A stretch of 64,000 nucleotides of DNA from Colletotrichum lupini (taxonomy: Eukaryota; Ascomycota; Sordariomycetes; Glomerellales; Glomerellaceae). Positions within the stretch are counted from its first letter, which is position 1; the number at the start of each line of letters is the position of its first letter. The notes beneath the pieces were generated by a model, which did no database searches, was not told the DNA's origin, and was given only the letters and a program-made list of their open reading frames with translations. The position numbers and the translations under genes are program-made. Below are positions 8,734-20,925 of the stretch, piece by piece. Where the stretch lies: assembly GCF_023278565.1 (NCBI RefSeq), contig NC_064677.1, positions 5,208,001-5,272,000 on the forward strand, given 5' to 3'.

Positions 8734-11700
8734 TTACAAGAAAGAAAAAGTGTCCACCAAATAGTCATAATATGCACCCGCTCGCTGACTCCAAGCCGGC
8801 GCCTCAACAACCTTAACCTCTTCGCGACCGGTCGTCACCACCTCGCCGACATCGAGTCGGAAGTTCTGCACGCGAGCTCCAACGTTGCCGAGTGCCCAGA
8901 CGGCTAGACCAATGTAGTTGGTCCCCTGGTACCGGAGTATGCCCTCGGGCACGGGGAACCTGGTCTGCGGACCGATATTGCTCACGTACCGCCCGTACTG
9001 GAACCCGTTCACGTACAGAATGGCGCGGTACGCACCCGTTCCGTTTGACGCTGCGATGTCGTCAAAGACGAAGGAGAGGGGCACGTCGAGGTCCGTAGCG
9101 GGGATTTGCAGATCCAGTTTCGCGGCGTAGAATGCCACACCGGGCACATCTGTCCCTTCGAATGGCGAGCGTTGTGTGTTGAGCGCCGATTCGGGTGGAG
9201 ACGGGAGGTGATAGCCCTGGCGCTCAATAAAGAGCCCGCCCTCATTCAACGGGCCGCGAGCCCTATCGGCGTAGCCCTCGCCGCCGAGATTCCCCGTAAT
9301 TTTCCACGTCGTGACGTTCGTTTGGGCGCCGGATGGGGACGTGATGCTGTAGTCCATGATCCCGCGCGGGGTTTTCATCACGTCCGCAGGGATGACAAAG
9401 TTCTCCTCCAGGCCAGTGGTGTCGACGAGGACAGTCAGAACATACGTTGCGCCCGCGGTGAGGTTGGCCAGGGTGTAATTGGAGGCATTATCGCCCGCGG
9501 CGTCAGGTCCGTTGGCGAAGGAGCCGATAAAGGTGTCGTTGAGCCAGACGGAGCTCGCAAAGGCGGAGCCGCCCTGGGTTGTGATGTCAAGCTTGTCTTC
9601 TGTGCCAGTTGAGGTGAAGTAGCCCCGGAAGACGAGCGTGCCGGCGTGGAAGCCGTAGTCTGAGGCGAAGAGGGAGACGGGAGTTGTGAGGTTGGCGATT
9701 GTGTTGTTTGTGGTTTTGTGGTCGGCGAGAGGCCACACGGAGTCATCGTAGCCTGCGCGAATCTCAGGGAGAGAGTCGATGAAGGTCCAGTTGAGTGATT
9801 TGAGGTCCGGTACGGTGGGTGCGGCACCCGCGAAGGCTGGATTCGCGATCCAGTTGGTTAGATTGTTCGTTGTGTGGTCCAGTTGCTTGCCGTTGACTTC
9901 CAGCTTGGTGACTTCCGGCTCGACGCCAATGATCTCTATCTCAGTGGTACGGTTGAAATCCGCCTGGACTCTAAGAGTGCCATCCTGTATCGAGATCGAT
10001 CTTACCAAGTACCCGCCATTGACGATGAGAGAGTCTGGATTCATAATGGACGTGCCGTACGCCGGTTGGCTTCCGCTGGGCTTATCGGGCACCCAGTAGT
10101 TGTATGCCGAGTTGCGGTCTTCTCTGTGTTAGTCGCAAGGTGGTGCAAAGTAGCTGGTGTACTTACCCAAAATGTATATAACCAGGTTGTCAACCTTCAC
10201 TACCCGTCGAGTGCTTGATGTTTCCCATGCCAAAAGCAGAGTGTTGTTCACATAATTGTGATCAACGCTGGTGCCCTCAACGAGGACAGGCGTCGTGGTC
10301 GATTTGATCGCTATCTCGTGCGTCTCGCCAGGTCCACTGTAAACGACAAGAACCGTCTGGTTCTTGTACTGTTTCCAGGTAAAGATCTCCGCTGTCAAAT
10401 ACAACAGAGTCGTGTTCCCAACCGGGTAATCCGTGACAACGATCTTCGAGTCACGGCGGGTAAGTTGCAACAGATCGCGGGACTGCGGGATCGTGATGGT
10501 TCCTTGCGACGTGGGCAGACGAAGCGTGTAATCGGTCGTTGCAAGACTGTTGTAGTTGCTGTGCCGGACCACGAAGAACGAGCCGTTCCCGTTACCTAGC
10601 AGAGGTGTTACCGTGATGTCTGGAGTTGCGCTGTATACACCGACGGTCAAGTTTCCGGGCGTTGCAGTCAGGTATGCGGGCGAAACTTTTAAGAACTGTG
10701 CCTCGAGCTTCAGCTCAGAGTACTTTTCCCTCGAGACAGTTCTCTCCTCCGTGATTGCCTTGAAAAGCGTCAGTGAGTCTAACAGAAACAGATCAATCTG
10801 CCTTATACTCACGGAGCCGTAATCGTACGACGTGTATCCTCCCGGATGCCCCAAGTTACCCCAATTGGTGCCTCCGAAGATCTAGTTATTCGTCAGTCTC
10901 GGTCTCTCATTCCCCCTACCTCGAAGTAACTTACCATATAAATATTATATATAGTGACACCAGCTCCAAAGTTGTTCTTGTAAAATACGCGCTCAAACTC
11001 GTGATTAACCAACGCCGCACACTTTTCGAACCCAGGCCCAGCGTAGGGGTCAAAGGAACCTCCTTGAAACTGCAGCGAGTAAGCTAACGTCTCTCTATTG
11101 CTCCTTGCAGGCCTACCTCTGGAATCGTGAAAGGCGTGCTTGGGCTTGTTTGCAAGTGTAGTGCGTGGTAGGTGGTTGGTAGAGCGTTATCCGGCCACGT
11201 ATTCGGGTTTGCCTACACCTCGGCGGTCAGTTCCATTTGCTAGACTTTTGAGGAAGGGTTTCAGGATGCTACGCACACAGTTAAATCCAAGCGGGTACGC
11301 ATCAAAGCCCTTTAGAACGTATTAGTCTTAGGTCTCTGTGACAACTTCAGGGTGGCTTACATAAATATCAACGGCGCCTACACCCGTTCCCGGTGCATTG
11401 TGGCCCGCTGCTTTGGCGTCGTTGCTGATAAGGGGAACGACAATCCCAGCTTTGCGAGCCTGGTCGATGACATACTGGAAGTACGGCCCATCGGCACTAC
11501 TGCCGTCTTCGAAGTTGGTGTACTCGTTCTCTGGCTGGAAGAGTATGACTGGGCCACCGTTGGTGATTTGGGCCTTGGCGATGATGCCGCAAATATTTGC
11601 CATGTAGCTGGTTACCATCATCAGTTACTGATTTTACCAACGAACTCCTTCAAGTTACAAAAGGCCTTACTTGTCCGTTGCAGAAAGGAATTCGGGGTCC

Positions 11701-12206
11701 GATGTCCTCAGCTTCGCCTTCAACCTCGCCAACCAACCCGGAAACCCACCGCCAGAGGCCTCTGCGTTGATATACGGACCGGGCCTCGCAATGAGGTAGA
11801 TGCCCGCCTTGGTCGCGGCGTCGAAGAAGGGCTGGAGATCAAACACGCCCTCGGCGGTGAAGTCACCGGCCTTGCCCTCGAGCAGCGCCCAGTCGACGTA
11901 GAAGGAGACCGTGTTGAGGCCAAGGGCTTTCACCTTTTGGAAGACGTCGAGGTACAGCGACGGGACGGGCAGGCGGAAAGGGTGGATCTCGCCCGAGAAG
12001 ACCATAACCCGCTCGCCGCGGACGAAGAGCGAGCGCTCGTCCCATGTCACGATGTCCTGGAGCTGGTCTCTCTTTTCGTCCAGGACTCTTACTACGGGAG
12101 CGAGAGCGAGAGACGAACGAACTCCTGCCTCGAGGCTGCTCGCCACGGATGCGGCGGAGCATAGCCCGAAGCCTAGCGAGGCGATGGAGAATAGAGACGG
12201 CTTCAT
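8734..12206 (-). CDS. Secreted beta-galactosidase, glycoside hydrolase family 35
   Basis: Eight exons (12206-11671, 11607-11361, 11309-11277, 11212-11117, 11069-10935, 10881-10813, 10758-10167, 10118-8734) give 1,030 residues, the usual size of fungal GH35 enzymes. They release terminal beta-galactose from plant-wall or milk-type galactosides outside the cell. The N-terminus is a signal peptide. The catalytic barrel shows [27 protein letters not shown] with acid/base Glu207, and IPEFQGG with nucleophile Glu304, 97 residues apart as the family requires. [22 protein letters not shown] follows, then the beta-rich C-terminal domains with many N-glycosylation sequons. All seven introns are 47-64 bp and keep the frame. 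Exon 3 is only 33 bp, and the Glu304 codon is the last codon of exon 4. Every reading frame is intact. Confidence 0.93.
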
Positions 12207-13116
12207 GTTTGACAGGTTACCCGGGTGGCGGCTGTCAAATGGGGGAGAGAAGGGTGAAAGGACGGGACTAAGAGATCACCCGGGTGCCGTCCGTACATGA
12301 TATAATTATTAAAGTCACAGCCTCGGACATTTGCAGCTGCGCGAACCCTGAGAGTCATCCGGAGACCAATATCCTTCTAGGTGCTCTAGCGCCGTTCGAT
12401 CATGCGCAGATGATGCGGATAGTTGAGGTGTGCGTAGTATTGCCCATCGTTCGTCCCTTTCCCCTCTCCTCCATTGCCGGCAACAGGCATTAGCGGTACT
12501 GGAAGCATGATATGGGCATATCCGGAAGAACAGGTGTGATTAGCTTCGCATACGAAACGATCGTCCGATGCCCGGTTGCTGAGGAAAGCTTGGTCCACGA
12601 TATGCAAGCCAATTTCTGCAGCCTCGAAGTACGACGGATCCTGAAAAGAGGTTGGCTGGGGATTAAGCTTCGCCGGCTTAGCCCGCGCGAGCCGTGCGGA
12701 GACGTGGTAGCGATCGTTGGAGCATGTGGAGGAAGCGGTTCCAACAACCCCTCCTTTGACGTCCTTGACTTGCTTTACCAGGAATAATCTCGGCCGATTG
12801 TGTGCGGAGGCAGATCCGACTGTAAAATGCGACGGAAAACAGGCGTATGAGCCAGTGATGATCGTCTCCGGTGACCTATCTCGAGATCAATTAACGCGAT
12901 GCCCGTTTATTGTCCGCAGAGCCGGGCTTCCCGATATATCAAGTGCCGAAGGCCGGAATTTCTTTGATTACGACTGTCTGGTCGCATTCAAGCTCGTATC
13001 CGTCGCCTGTTGGTGATGATCCGGCCAGCGCAATGTAACCTTGCTGCTCATCACGGCCAGTTGGAGCGGGCAAGCAATTGACTAATCGAATTCAATGAAG
13101 CTCATATGACGCCATG
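12207..13116. other. Intergenic region between beta-galactosidase and amidohydrolase
   Basis: This 910-bp stretch holds the promoter of the beta-galactosidase (minus strand, start at 12206) and the 3' side of the amidohydrolase. The short frames show no motifs. I see no distinct operator. Confidence 0.4.
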
Positions 13117-14503
13117 TCAAACAAAAGTCCAATCCGACTCCTCATCGGTGCTGGGGTCCGAATCAACCGTCTGCTCATCGAAGAAGCCGACTGCTCGCCC
13201 GTCCTTCTTCCAGACCTTGCCGTCCTTCATGACAAAGCTGACCTTCCTCAAGGCTCCCTCGTCTTCTCTCGGGTCCGCGTCCAAGGCAATGACATCGGCT
13301 CGGTAGCCCTTCTCGATGGAACCAAAGTAGAAACCGCTCTTCTCCTTACCGCAGCTTTCCCAGCCTCCCATCACACATGCTTCCAGCACATCCACGACGG
13401 GAACCCCGGCCTGGATCATGAGTTCCATTTCAAAAGCACCTTCCCCGTGAGGAAACGTTCCGGTATCGCCCCCGGCAGCAAGACGCACACCGAGGTCGTG
13501 TGCCCTTTTGGTCTTCTTCGCGATGCTGCTGAAATCAGGCGAAGTCTTCATGATCCCGAGCGTCGGGACGAAGATGGTACTACGGCGCGCCATTTCTCGA
13601 AAGACCTCATCGGTGGCCTCTTGGCAGTGCTCAACGGTGTCGACGCCGGCCTTGATAGCCATGAGTGCGCCCTTGGCTGACCCTGCGTGGCACGCCACGG
13701 GTAGCCCGCCTAGCTTGGCTTCCTTGACGATGGCGTCCATCTCCTCTTGATTAAACATCACCACAGTCGGGTTGGGCTCCGAGGGAAGAAACGGGATCGG
13801 TTCCTTTGAATTTGGGAATCGCATCACCTTGCGCCGATAGTCCGCGTAGAACTTGATGATGTCCGCCCCATCGGCCGCACGACGCCGGACAGCCTGTGTC
13901 ACGCCTACCGGACCGTCGCACGGGTCCGAAATGCGCGGTAGTTTCGCCCACGAGTTCTCGTGACGGACCTCGTAGGACCCAGTGCTGGCGAGACACTCGG
14001 TGGCCACGAAGAGTCGCGGGCCGGGTACCAGACCTCGGTTAACACAGTCTCTCAGGTTTGCATCGTATGAGCGCAGCCCTTCGGTGCCCAAATCTCTGTA
14101 TGTGGTGTAACCGGACAGAAGGGCAACACGGAGATGATTTGTAGCACGAACGATTCTCTCGACGACACTTTCGTCGCGCATCTGGACCGTCGATGAAGCC
14201 TCACTAGCCAAGGTTAGCTGAATCAAGGACCTTGTGCCACGATGATGAGGCTCACTCGTATGGATGAAGAAACACGTGTGTATGCGCGTCGACAAATCCT
14301 GGCATCACAACCTTCCCTCGCAGATCTATATCATGACTTGTCAACTCGACATGTTTGGATCGCTGCCGGTCATACACATCTGCAATGGCGCCGTTCGTTG
14401 GATCGATGACAATCGAGATATTCTTGTCAAAGGTCTTTTTCCTTGGATTGAACAGCAATGACGTGTGTATTGTAAATGGTCCATTGCCCTGTCTGCTACA
14501 CAT
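13117..14503 (-). CDS. Metal-dependent amidohydrolase (amidohydrolase_1 superfamily)
   Basis: Two exons (14503-14256 and 14203-13117) with a 52-bp intron (GTGAGC...CTAG) encode 444 residues. Members hydrolyse amide or ester bonds in small molecules with one or two metal ions in a TIM barrel. The expected ligands are present: HTH at His74/His76 in PGFVDAHTHVF, Lys200 in ADIIKFYAD (the usual carbamylated lysine), His255 in ACHAGS, His275 in TVEHCQE and Asp329 in AAGGDTGTFPHGEG. The C-terminus returns to the small beta domain with GYRADVIALDADP. No signal peptide is seen, so it is probably cytosolic. The overall pattern is closest to the fungal prolidase/imidazolonepropionase-like group, but the substrate cannot be told. 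The start is the first in-frame ATG, with A at -3; a further upstream exon is not excluded. Confidence 0.85.
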
Positions 14504-15937
14504 TTTTGCGGCGTTACAAGGTCTTTTGATAATACAAGCGAGTTCCGGCTCAGGTAATGTTTTCGGGTTGCGAGACTCGTCAGTAATATAGCAAAGTCAA
14601 CAAAGAGTGCCAAAGTAGACTGCAAAATGAAACACCTAAATGATTACCGTCTGATGATGTATTCACCTGCGGGCGAGATCCTAAGCTAGCTGACATAGGC
14701 AGCTCGACTATTATAAACTCCCCGCTGAAACATGCAAAAAGTTCAAGGAGAGACACGCAAAGGGACTTTGGTAAATAAAGCAATCTCGTCTCCAGATATT
14801 CACCGCTGTATGGTTGGTTATCGTATCACTGTATCGAGAGGCGACGCACACTTCTAGTGTACGATTAAGGATTCAATGCGTGGGTTGACACCGGGAGGCT
14901 GTAAGCTGGAATGCAATGCTTCACATCATCGTTGCATTATGCGGGTGTCCGTGAGTAGGCGGGTCCTCCGACGCCGAGATCCGCGGAAGGACAGACCTGG
15001 ATCCGAAATGATGCTTGCTGCGGACGGATTATCGTTCTACCATCGGTTGCCTCTTGTGCTCTGTATCCGTACGCAAGGGTCTCCAGTCTCCTCCATGGAC
15101 GGAGTGTAGACACTGTGCCGGGATGTGGGAAGAAGGGGAACCCATGACAAGGGCGCTAGGAAACAGAGCTTCGAATAAAGGGTACCCTGAACTGTATAAG
15201 CTAGGCGAAACGCACTCGTTGAGTTCTCAGTTTCCTTCAAACAGCTGCTAGCTGAGTGGTTCATCTGGAGGTTGGCCATTGGGTGGGAAAATGACGCATG
15301 ACGGGGCACCAGCTGCATGCCAACAAAAGGGTTGAACAGAGCTGTTGCTGACAGTTCGAGATGCTTCGGGCGCAGTCTGAACGGTATTCTCAACATCGTC
15401 ATCCTGCAGGCCGTACTGTAACAGTAGTCCTGTTGATTGTTGTTGCAGGGGCCCTCGGTGAATTGCGAAGACCCTCGAGCGCGGAAGTGACGTCGGCCGC
15501 CGCGGAAGGCAAATCTTATGGCCCAGTGAGGCGATGCCCATCGTCCGAGAAATTCTTGACCCCTTCCCCATTGACCCCTCACATACTCTAGGGTTGTTGT
15601 CGGCGTCCATATTAGCATACTGCGTACGGTAGGACATGCGTGGTGCGACGACGAATGCCGAGTTCTGGAAAAGGTTGTGGAATCCGGATTCTTGGACGGG
15701 GCCGGGAAGAATGACGAATGCTGGGAGGGGCCCGGGGGACGGTGGAGACGTGCTTGGAAGACCCTGAAGGAGAATTGGCCGGGTTTGGCACGCCAGGCTG
15801 GCAGAAGCGGAGGCGGTTGGAGCAAAGAGCGACGGGTCGATGCTGAAAATAGAGACAAGATCGGCCCTGAGCAGGCATGTTGCATTGCCGTGGATGGGGA
15901 CAACCAGTGGCTTCATTGCTTCAATATTGCCCTGGTA

Positions 15938-15955
15938 TTTTTTTTTTTTTTTTTT
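15938..15955. repeat. Poly-T tract
   Basis: A run of 18 consecutive T bases lies in the intergenic region. It is a homopolymer that may vary in length between strains and is a common place for assembly error. No adjacent element boundary was found. Confidence 0.8.
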
Positions 15956-17299
15956 GCCATCGTTCCATTGGTGCCGGCTGGCAATCCATGTGTGCGTTTG
16001 TATGCTTTGCTTTTGCTGATGCTTGGTTTTAAGCATCTATGAAGGGTTTGATCCAACGGCACATGCCATATGATTGCCGCTCCTTTCCATCCTGGATTAG
16101 ACAGACCAGCACAAAGCCTGATGCCTATCCCATCGTCATCGTCATGGTTGTCTGCGACTGCAACGGCAGTTCATGGTGTCCTGCATTATGTCAGTGGTGT
16201 AGTCAACGGTTCTTTGCTGCCGACAGAAGTTTTTGTTGAACAATAGACAGACAGACCATGGTTATTTTTGGGATGTTCATTGTCTGCTGATGAAAGGAAA
16301 AGCGCGCCATGCAAAATCGGATTGCTGCATTCAAACGTTTGGGGCTTGCGGCTTGCAGAAAAAAGCTCCTGATGGCAAACACCTCAGTCGGCGCCAACCG
16401 CTACGAGGAATGCGGCAGAGTCAGCGGTCGCAGCGGGCTGGACCAGTCTCTCAAAGTCTGGAGCCATCTGACGGGCTAGAAGGGGCCGTCCAAGCCGTTT
16501 TTCATGGGCACCAACCATTCGGCCGCTAAAGACTGCTGACAGCTGGGCTGCTTCCTTGGGGTGTTCCAACAACTCCCACTGACCTAAGAGGCTCGGCGGT
16601 ATTCTCGGTTATGTCGTGGACTGTTGGAGGCGGCGAATAGACGATTTGACTGAGCGTTTGAGCAAAGGGTCGTGAGCAGTGAGCTGGAGGCTGAGCCGTG
16701 TAAATCTCGAGAGGTGAGGCCGTGAGGGTGAGGGAGACTTCAGGAGGGCAACGAAGGGTCTGAGGGTGAAGCCATTTCTGATTCGCCGAGAGACGAAGGA
16801 AACGAGAGAGACGTACTGTGTACGTACCTCTTAGCATTGATCGTCGTGTGCCACAGTGCCCCGTGTCGGGCCCAGGGTTCAAGCCATCTGGCCAATCAAA
16901 AGTATTCATCGCGCGAGAAGCGGACAAATCTGAGATGGGTAACCTGATGTCTTAGGCCGTCAGACCGCCACCACGTTGTCCCTTGCACCAGAATCTGGCA
17001 AGCATCCACAGCCACTCACCCCGGTCGCTACCGGCTCGACCTCCCACCTCTAAGTTCTGCCCCCCCCCTGCGCAACGTTGCTGGGCAGTTTTCTGCTTGG
17101 AGACTTGAGGTTCCCTTTTCTGACGCTTCTTGGCCCAGGAAGAAGCCAAGAACAGCCACCACACGGGTCACGGACAGTGCGACGGAGGAAAGAAGAAGTG
17201 GCCCGGCCCTGCATCCCTGGTACCTGCCTGGACCCGTGGACCTGTCCCCAGCGCTCTACTGCGTACACAGTAACCCACCAGTGACTGCCCACTTGGCAA

Positions 17300-17640
17300 C
17301 CGCACCTGCCTTTTCACACTGACCACCCTCTTCCGCCGCTCCAGCTCGAATACGAGTCTTGTTTTTCTGACCTCCCGCTCGTTCCACTCCAACGACCACC
17401 CCCCTCAAAACCTATCCCAACTCATCCCTCACTTCATAAAAACCATTCACTCGCTTTTCCCTATCGTCACCTTTGATTCCTTCCTCTCGCTTTACTCCGA
17501 GTGATTTCCGCGTCACAATCAACACAAAATCGCCTTTTACCTTTTGTCAACTTACCGGTCGCTTCCGCCCTCCCACCCTGACCCGTGCCGCCCTCCTATT
17601 TTCGTACCCACCCGGCACGTAAGAACTTTCCGAGAATTCC
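17300..17640 (+). promoter_or_regulatory. CT-rich promoter tract of the Mid2-like gene
   Basis: The plus strand is dominated by C and T runs, for example CCACCCTCTTCCG and TCGCTTTTCCCTATCG, for over 300 bp ending about 200 bp before the ATG at 17837. Pyrimidine tracts of this kind commonly precede transcription starts in highly expressed filamentous-fungal genes. Assignment as a core promoter is inference from position. Confidence 0.4.
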
Positions 17641-17836
17641 AGACGAACCGACTCGACTCATCTCAGAACCTTGTGTCTTTGACACCACCACCAAAGAATT
17701 TGGTTGTCGGCACACAAACGAACGATTCTTCAATCTATCTGACCGACCGAGAAAATTATTTCTGAAGTCGGCTGACTTGATATATCCATTCTTGAAGCAC
17801 CACCTACCGTGAATCTCGTCATCCACCACAGTCACG

Positions 17837-18664
17837 ATGCATCCCCAACGCGCCATTCAGGTCCTCGCCCTCGCCTCGGTCGCTCAGGCGTCATGGTTCA
17901 ACTTCAACAAAGCCGAGCCCCGCGATGGCCTCCTTAAGAGACAATCGGGAACAGCCAGCGGTGCCGAGACCACATCGACTGCCGCTGCTCAAACCACCAC
18001 ATCTGCTGCTGCCGTAACTACAACAACGACTGCTGCTCCGGTCACCAGCACCACTGTCGCCGTTGTCACTACCACATCTCCCGCTGCCGACCCGACCACA
18101 TCCGCCAATGCGCCTGCATCAAGCACAACACCAGGAGCCACGGCTGCTCCTACAACCCTGAAGACCAGCACCACATCTGCTGGCAGCAACAACGACGGGA
18201 CCACCAGCGCAAGTGCCGCTTCTTCCACCCACTCCACCACTGCCGAGCCCGTTACCTCCACCATCAAGACCGTCATCACCACCACCAACTCCGCTGGTGT
18301 CGCAACTTCCTTCACCTCTGAGGCCACCGTCACGAGCACGCCCGGTCTTAATGAGGCAAACTCTGGAGACTCATCCTCTGGCATGTCGTCCGAGACTCGC
18401 AAGACCGTCATTGGTGTCGTTGTTGGTGTCGGCGGTGCCATTGTTCTCGGCGCCCTGGGCTTTGTTGCCTGGAGAATTTGGGGCAAGAAGAAGCAGGCTG
18501 AGGAGAACGATGGCCTCATGGAGTACAACAACCAGTACGGCAACGAGCCCAAGAACGAGATCGGGAGTGCCCAGGGATCTGGTTCCGGCCGTACTCCCTT
18601 CCAGTCGACTCTCGAAAGCTACCACGCGCCGAACCAACAAGTCAATGCATCGTCCAACTTTTAA
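17837..18664 (+). CDS. Mid2-like cell-wall stress sensor or similar Ser/Thr-rich single-pass protein
   Basis: The 275-residue intronless frame has a signal peptide (MHPQRAIQVLALASVAQASW) and a Thr/Ser/Ala-rich extracellular stretch from about residue 37 to 180 that would be heavily O-mannosylated. One transmembrane helix follows near residues 190-211 (TVIGVVVGVGGAIVLGALGF), then a basic stop-transfer WGKKKQ and a short acidic, Asn-rich cytoplasmic tail. This layout is that of WSC/Mid2-type sensors, which report wall stress to the Rho1-protein kinase C pathway, although no WSC cysteine domain is present. KR at residues 34-35 is a likely Kex2 site. The composition is so biased that the family cannot be proven from motifs; a general mucin-like membrane protein is the alternative. 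The start is the first ATG after a CT-rich tract. Confidence 0.75.
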   Translation: MHPQRAIQVLALASVAQASWFNFNKAEPRDGLLKRQSGTASGAETTSTAAAQTTTSAAAVTTTTTAAPVTSTTVAVVTTTSPAADPTTSANAPASSTTPGATAAPTTLKTSTTSAGSNNDGTTSASAASSTHSTTAEPVTSTIKTVITTTNSAGVATSFTSEATVTSTPGLNEANSGDSSSGMSSETRKTVIGVVVGVGGAIVLGALGFVAWRIWGKKKQAEENDGLMEYNNQYGNEPKNEIGSAQGSGSGRTPFQSTLESYHAPNQQVNASSNF

Positions 18665-20098
18665 AGATGTTTGTTGTTGCGACTTCCAATGATTGTTTCT
18701 TGCGACAGAAAGCGTTGATTCCCCAGTCCTTTCCACACGGATACCACACTCCTTGATTTCTCTTTTTACTCATTTGTTACGCTGGCCTTTCCACCAGTCA
18801 TGCGGAGTTTAGGGCCGCCAGATCATCATGGCAGGCATGGTTGCATATCGCAAGGTCTCCGGACTAATGGATAGAAATATGTACATAGAAGGCTGAAAAT
18901 TACTCTTCTTTGTCGGCTGGGCTTAGGATGATCACTTCACTGGACTAGTGTGGGGCTTCAAACGAGTCGCGCATCAGGACAGGGCATCGATACCAGCAAA
19001 GACACACGGCAGAGACCGCAACAAGCAAGTCTGATGGGCAGCCTTCTAGGCCCGTCGGCTTGTACGTACGTTAAGATACAACTTTAATATCAGGACCACC
19101 AACTTTCAAACAATTCAAACAAACATTGAAAGGCAAAGAAGAAGCACATACCACATGCAAAAATGACGCAAGTGAAGCCTGTTGGCTGAAGTGGCCGGGG
19201 GTTGAGGGAGAGAACTGAGTTCAACCGACTGATTGCAGCCCCTCCTCCCTCTGAACTCTATTCCATTCTATCTTTCCCGATATGATCGGCCGTCATCTGA
19301 GAGGGCCAACTGCCATCTGATGAACTCCATGTCTCCAAGCCAGCATGATCGTCCTTTTTCGGTTGCCGTCCCGTCTGGGCAATATCACGTGGACACAGCA
19401 AAGCTAGGCCATCCGTAATATGATTTCCCCGTCTCAGTGGTGTTTCGGGTGTGCTTTGTGGTGGTGTTGCGGTGGTGTTGCATCCCAGCTTTTTGTGGGC
19501 AGCCGTGGTTGGATCTCTTTCCGCGTTTCAGGTTCCCTTTGCTGCTTGCTGCAAGGCCCCAGTTCCAATACCTACCTTCCCCCTCCCGTGCCGTGCATGT
19601 GTCGCAGCGCAGCCGCGGGCGCCTGTTAATCGGAAAAAAGTGCTGCTAAGGTTTAAGGAACGGACGTTAGGTTGTTCCTTTTTACTTTTCTACTCCTCCA
19701 ACGTCTTTTCAGTGTTACGATTTTCTACGTTCGAGCGCTGCGCGTCGCCAATCCACACTACAACTCCTACTGCGCTTCGTTGACGACGCTATATACTACG
19801 ATTCGACGAGGTTGAGCCTCGGAGTTACCATTACAACGACATATTTCTAATATTGCAATCCGACGAGCTGGTGAAAGGACGGGGCTAGGAGACTTTATCT
19901 ACGACACGAGAGGGAGAGATATCAACTGGGTTACGATTGCAATTACAGAGCAACGATACTCGACGAAAGCAACCAACGCGATCAATTAATCAACCCGAAG
20001 GAGAGCAAACCCGATAATCACACCCGAAAGGACATCATAAAAGCGAGCGAGAAACGCCAAACTACTGTCGGTCCACGACAAAGATCAGAGAGAAAGCA
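18665..20098. other. Intergenic region upstream of small secreted protein gene
   Basis: No gene is supported in these 1.4 kb. The last 450 bp before the next ATG is rich in short CGA-containing words and probably forms the promoter and 5' untranslated region. The frames at 19420-19780 have no motif. Confidence 0.4.
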
Positions 20099-20925
20099 AT
20101 GAGAACGTCAACTCTCTTCAACGCCCTATCGGGGGCCGCCGTGGTGGCGGCGGGTGTGCTGGCGATGGACCTCGGCGACGAGATGCGCATGGGATGGAAG
20201 TATGGCCTACTGCCGCGGCAGACGACGCAGAACCTGCAGACTTTCGAGGGGAATTTGGGCGGTGTACAAGCGTCAGCGGTATGTGATTACATCCCTATCT
20301 CTCGGGATGCTCTTCTCAACACTCGAGCGAGAATCGAGATCCTCAAGGGGGGAGCAAACGCTTAGCTCCGGGGAGAGGTTCGGTGTGGCGTTCAATGGGT
20401 GGCGCTGTTTCAGGAGTAGGATGAGGGAATCGTAGGACGGAACGTTGTATGCTGACTATTGTGGCTTGGCTACAGATTACCAAGTCAAATTACCCTAGTA
20501 GACCGTTCGAGGTCGACGGTGATACTTTTGTGAGTTTCTTCCGCCTGATCCCCGACGTTCTCTACCGGAGACAGAGGGGGAAAAGGGAGTGTGTTTCTTA
20601 TGGGAAGCAAGCGTGCTAATGCGTGCTCGGTTATAGCCCGACTTCAACACCGCCGCGGGCCGATCTTGCGACAACCAGAAGAACAAGTGCTCACAAGCAG
20701 CCAACAACGGGCCGCAAAAGTTTGAGGTGACCAAGTGTGACGAGCAAGCTGGTGAGTTTATGTTATTCTTGGGGTTGAAGGTCCCTTCACACGTGAGGAC
20801 CACGATACTAACACCAGGCGGCAGAGCAATGCAAAAATACAATCGACACAATCACAAAGCAGAGCTTTAGCGACCCAGTGTTTTCGGGTACGGTGGGAGA
20901 TTTTGACATCTTTTGTGATCCTTGA
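20099..20925 (+). CDS. Small secreted cysteine-containing protein, effector-like
   Basis: Four exons (20099-20278, 20476-20529, 20637-20751, 20825-20925) join in frame to 149 residues. The introns are 197, 107 and 73 bp with branch sites GCTGACT, GTGCTAATG and ATACTAACA. The last acceptor is the second of two nearby AGs: the first would shift the frame, while the second gives EQCKNTIDTITKQSFSDP and a stop after FDIFCDP. The first 22 residues are a signal peptide; LLPRQ near residue 40 is a possible Kex2-type site. The mature part has five cysteines and the block AAGRSCDNQKNKCSQAANNG, which resembles a recurrent family of hypothetical secreted proteins in Pezizomycotina. The function is unknown. 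The size and secretion signal make it a candidate effector or wall-associated protein. The gene is isolated, with over 3 kb of intergenic sequence on its right. Confidence 0.72.

Larger units (their letters stand above)
14504..17836. other. Long intergenic region
   Basis: About 3.3 kb without a supportable gene. Two overlapping minus-strand frames of 260-290 codons at 15037-16036 have low-complexity content, no motifs and no family resemblance, and I take them as chance. A T-homopolymer lies at 15938-15955. From roughly 17300 to 17640 the plus strand is strongly pyrimidine-rich, which in filamentous fungi often marks the core promoter just upstream of the transcription start and fits the gene at 17837. 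Confidence 0.4.

Noticed and set aside
15037..16036. Overlapping 260-290-codon minus-strand frames
   Set aside because: The two frames overlap each other in different phases, lack motifs and have low-complexity content. The longer one includes the poly-T tract translated as lysine.
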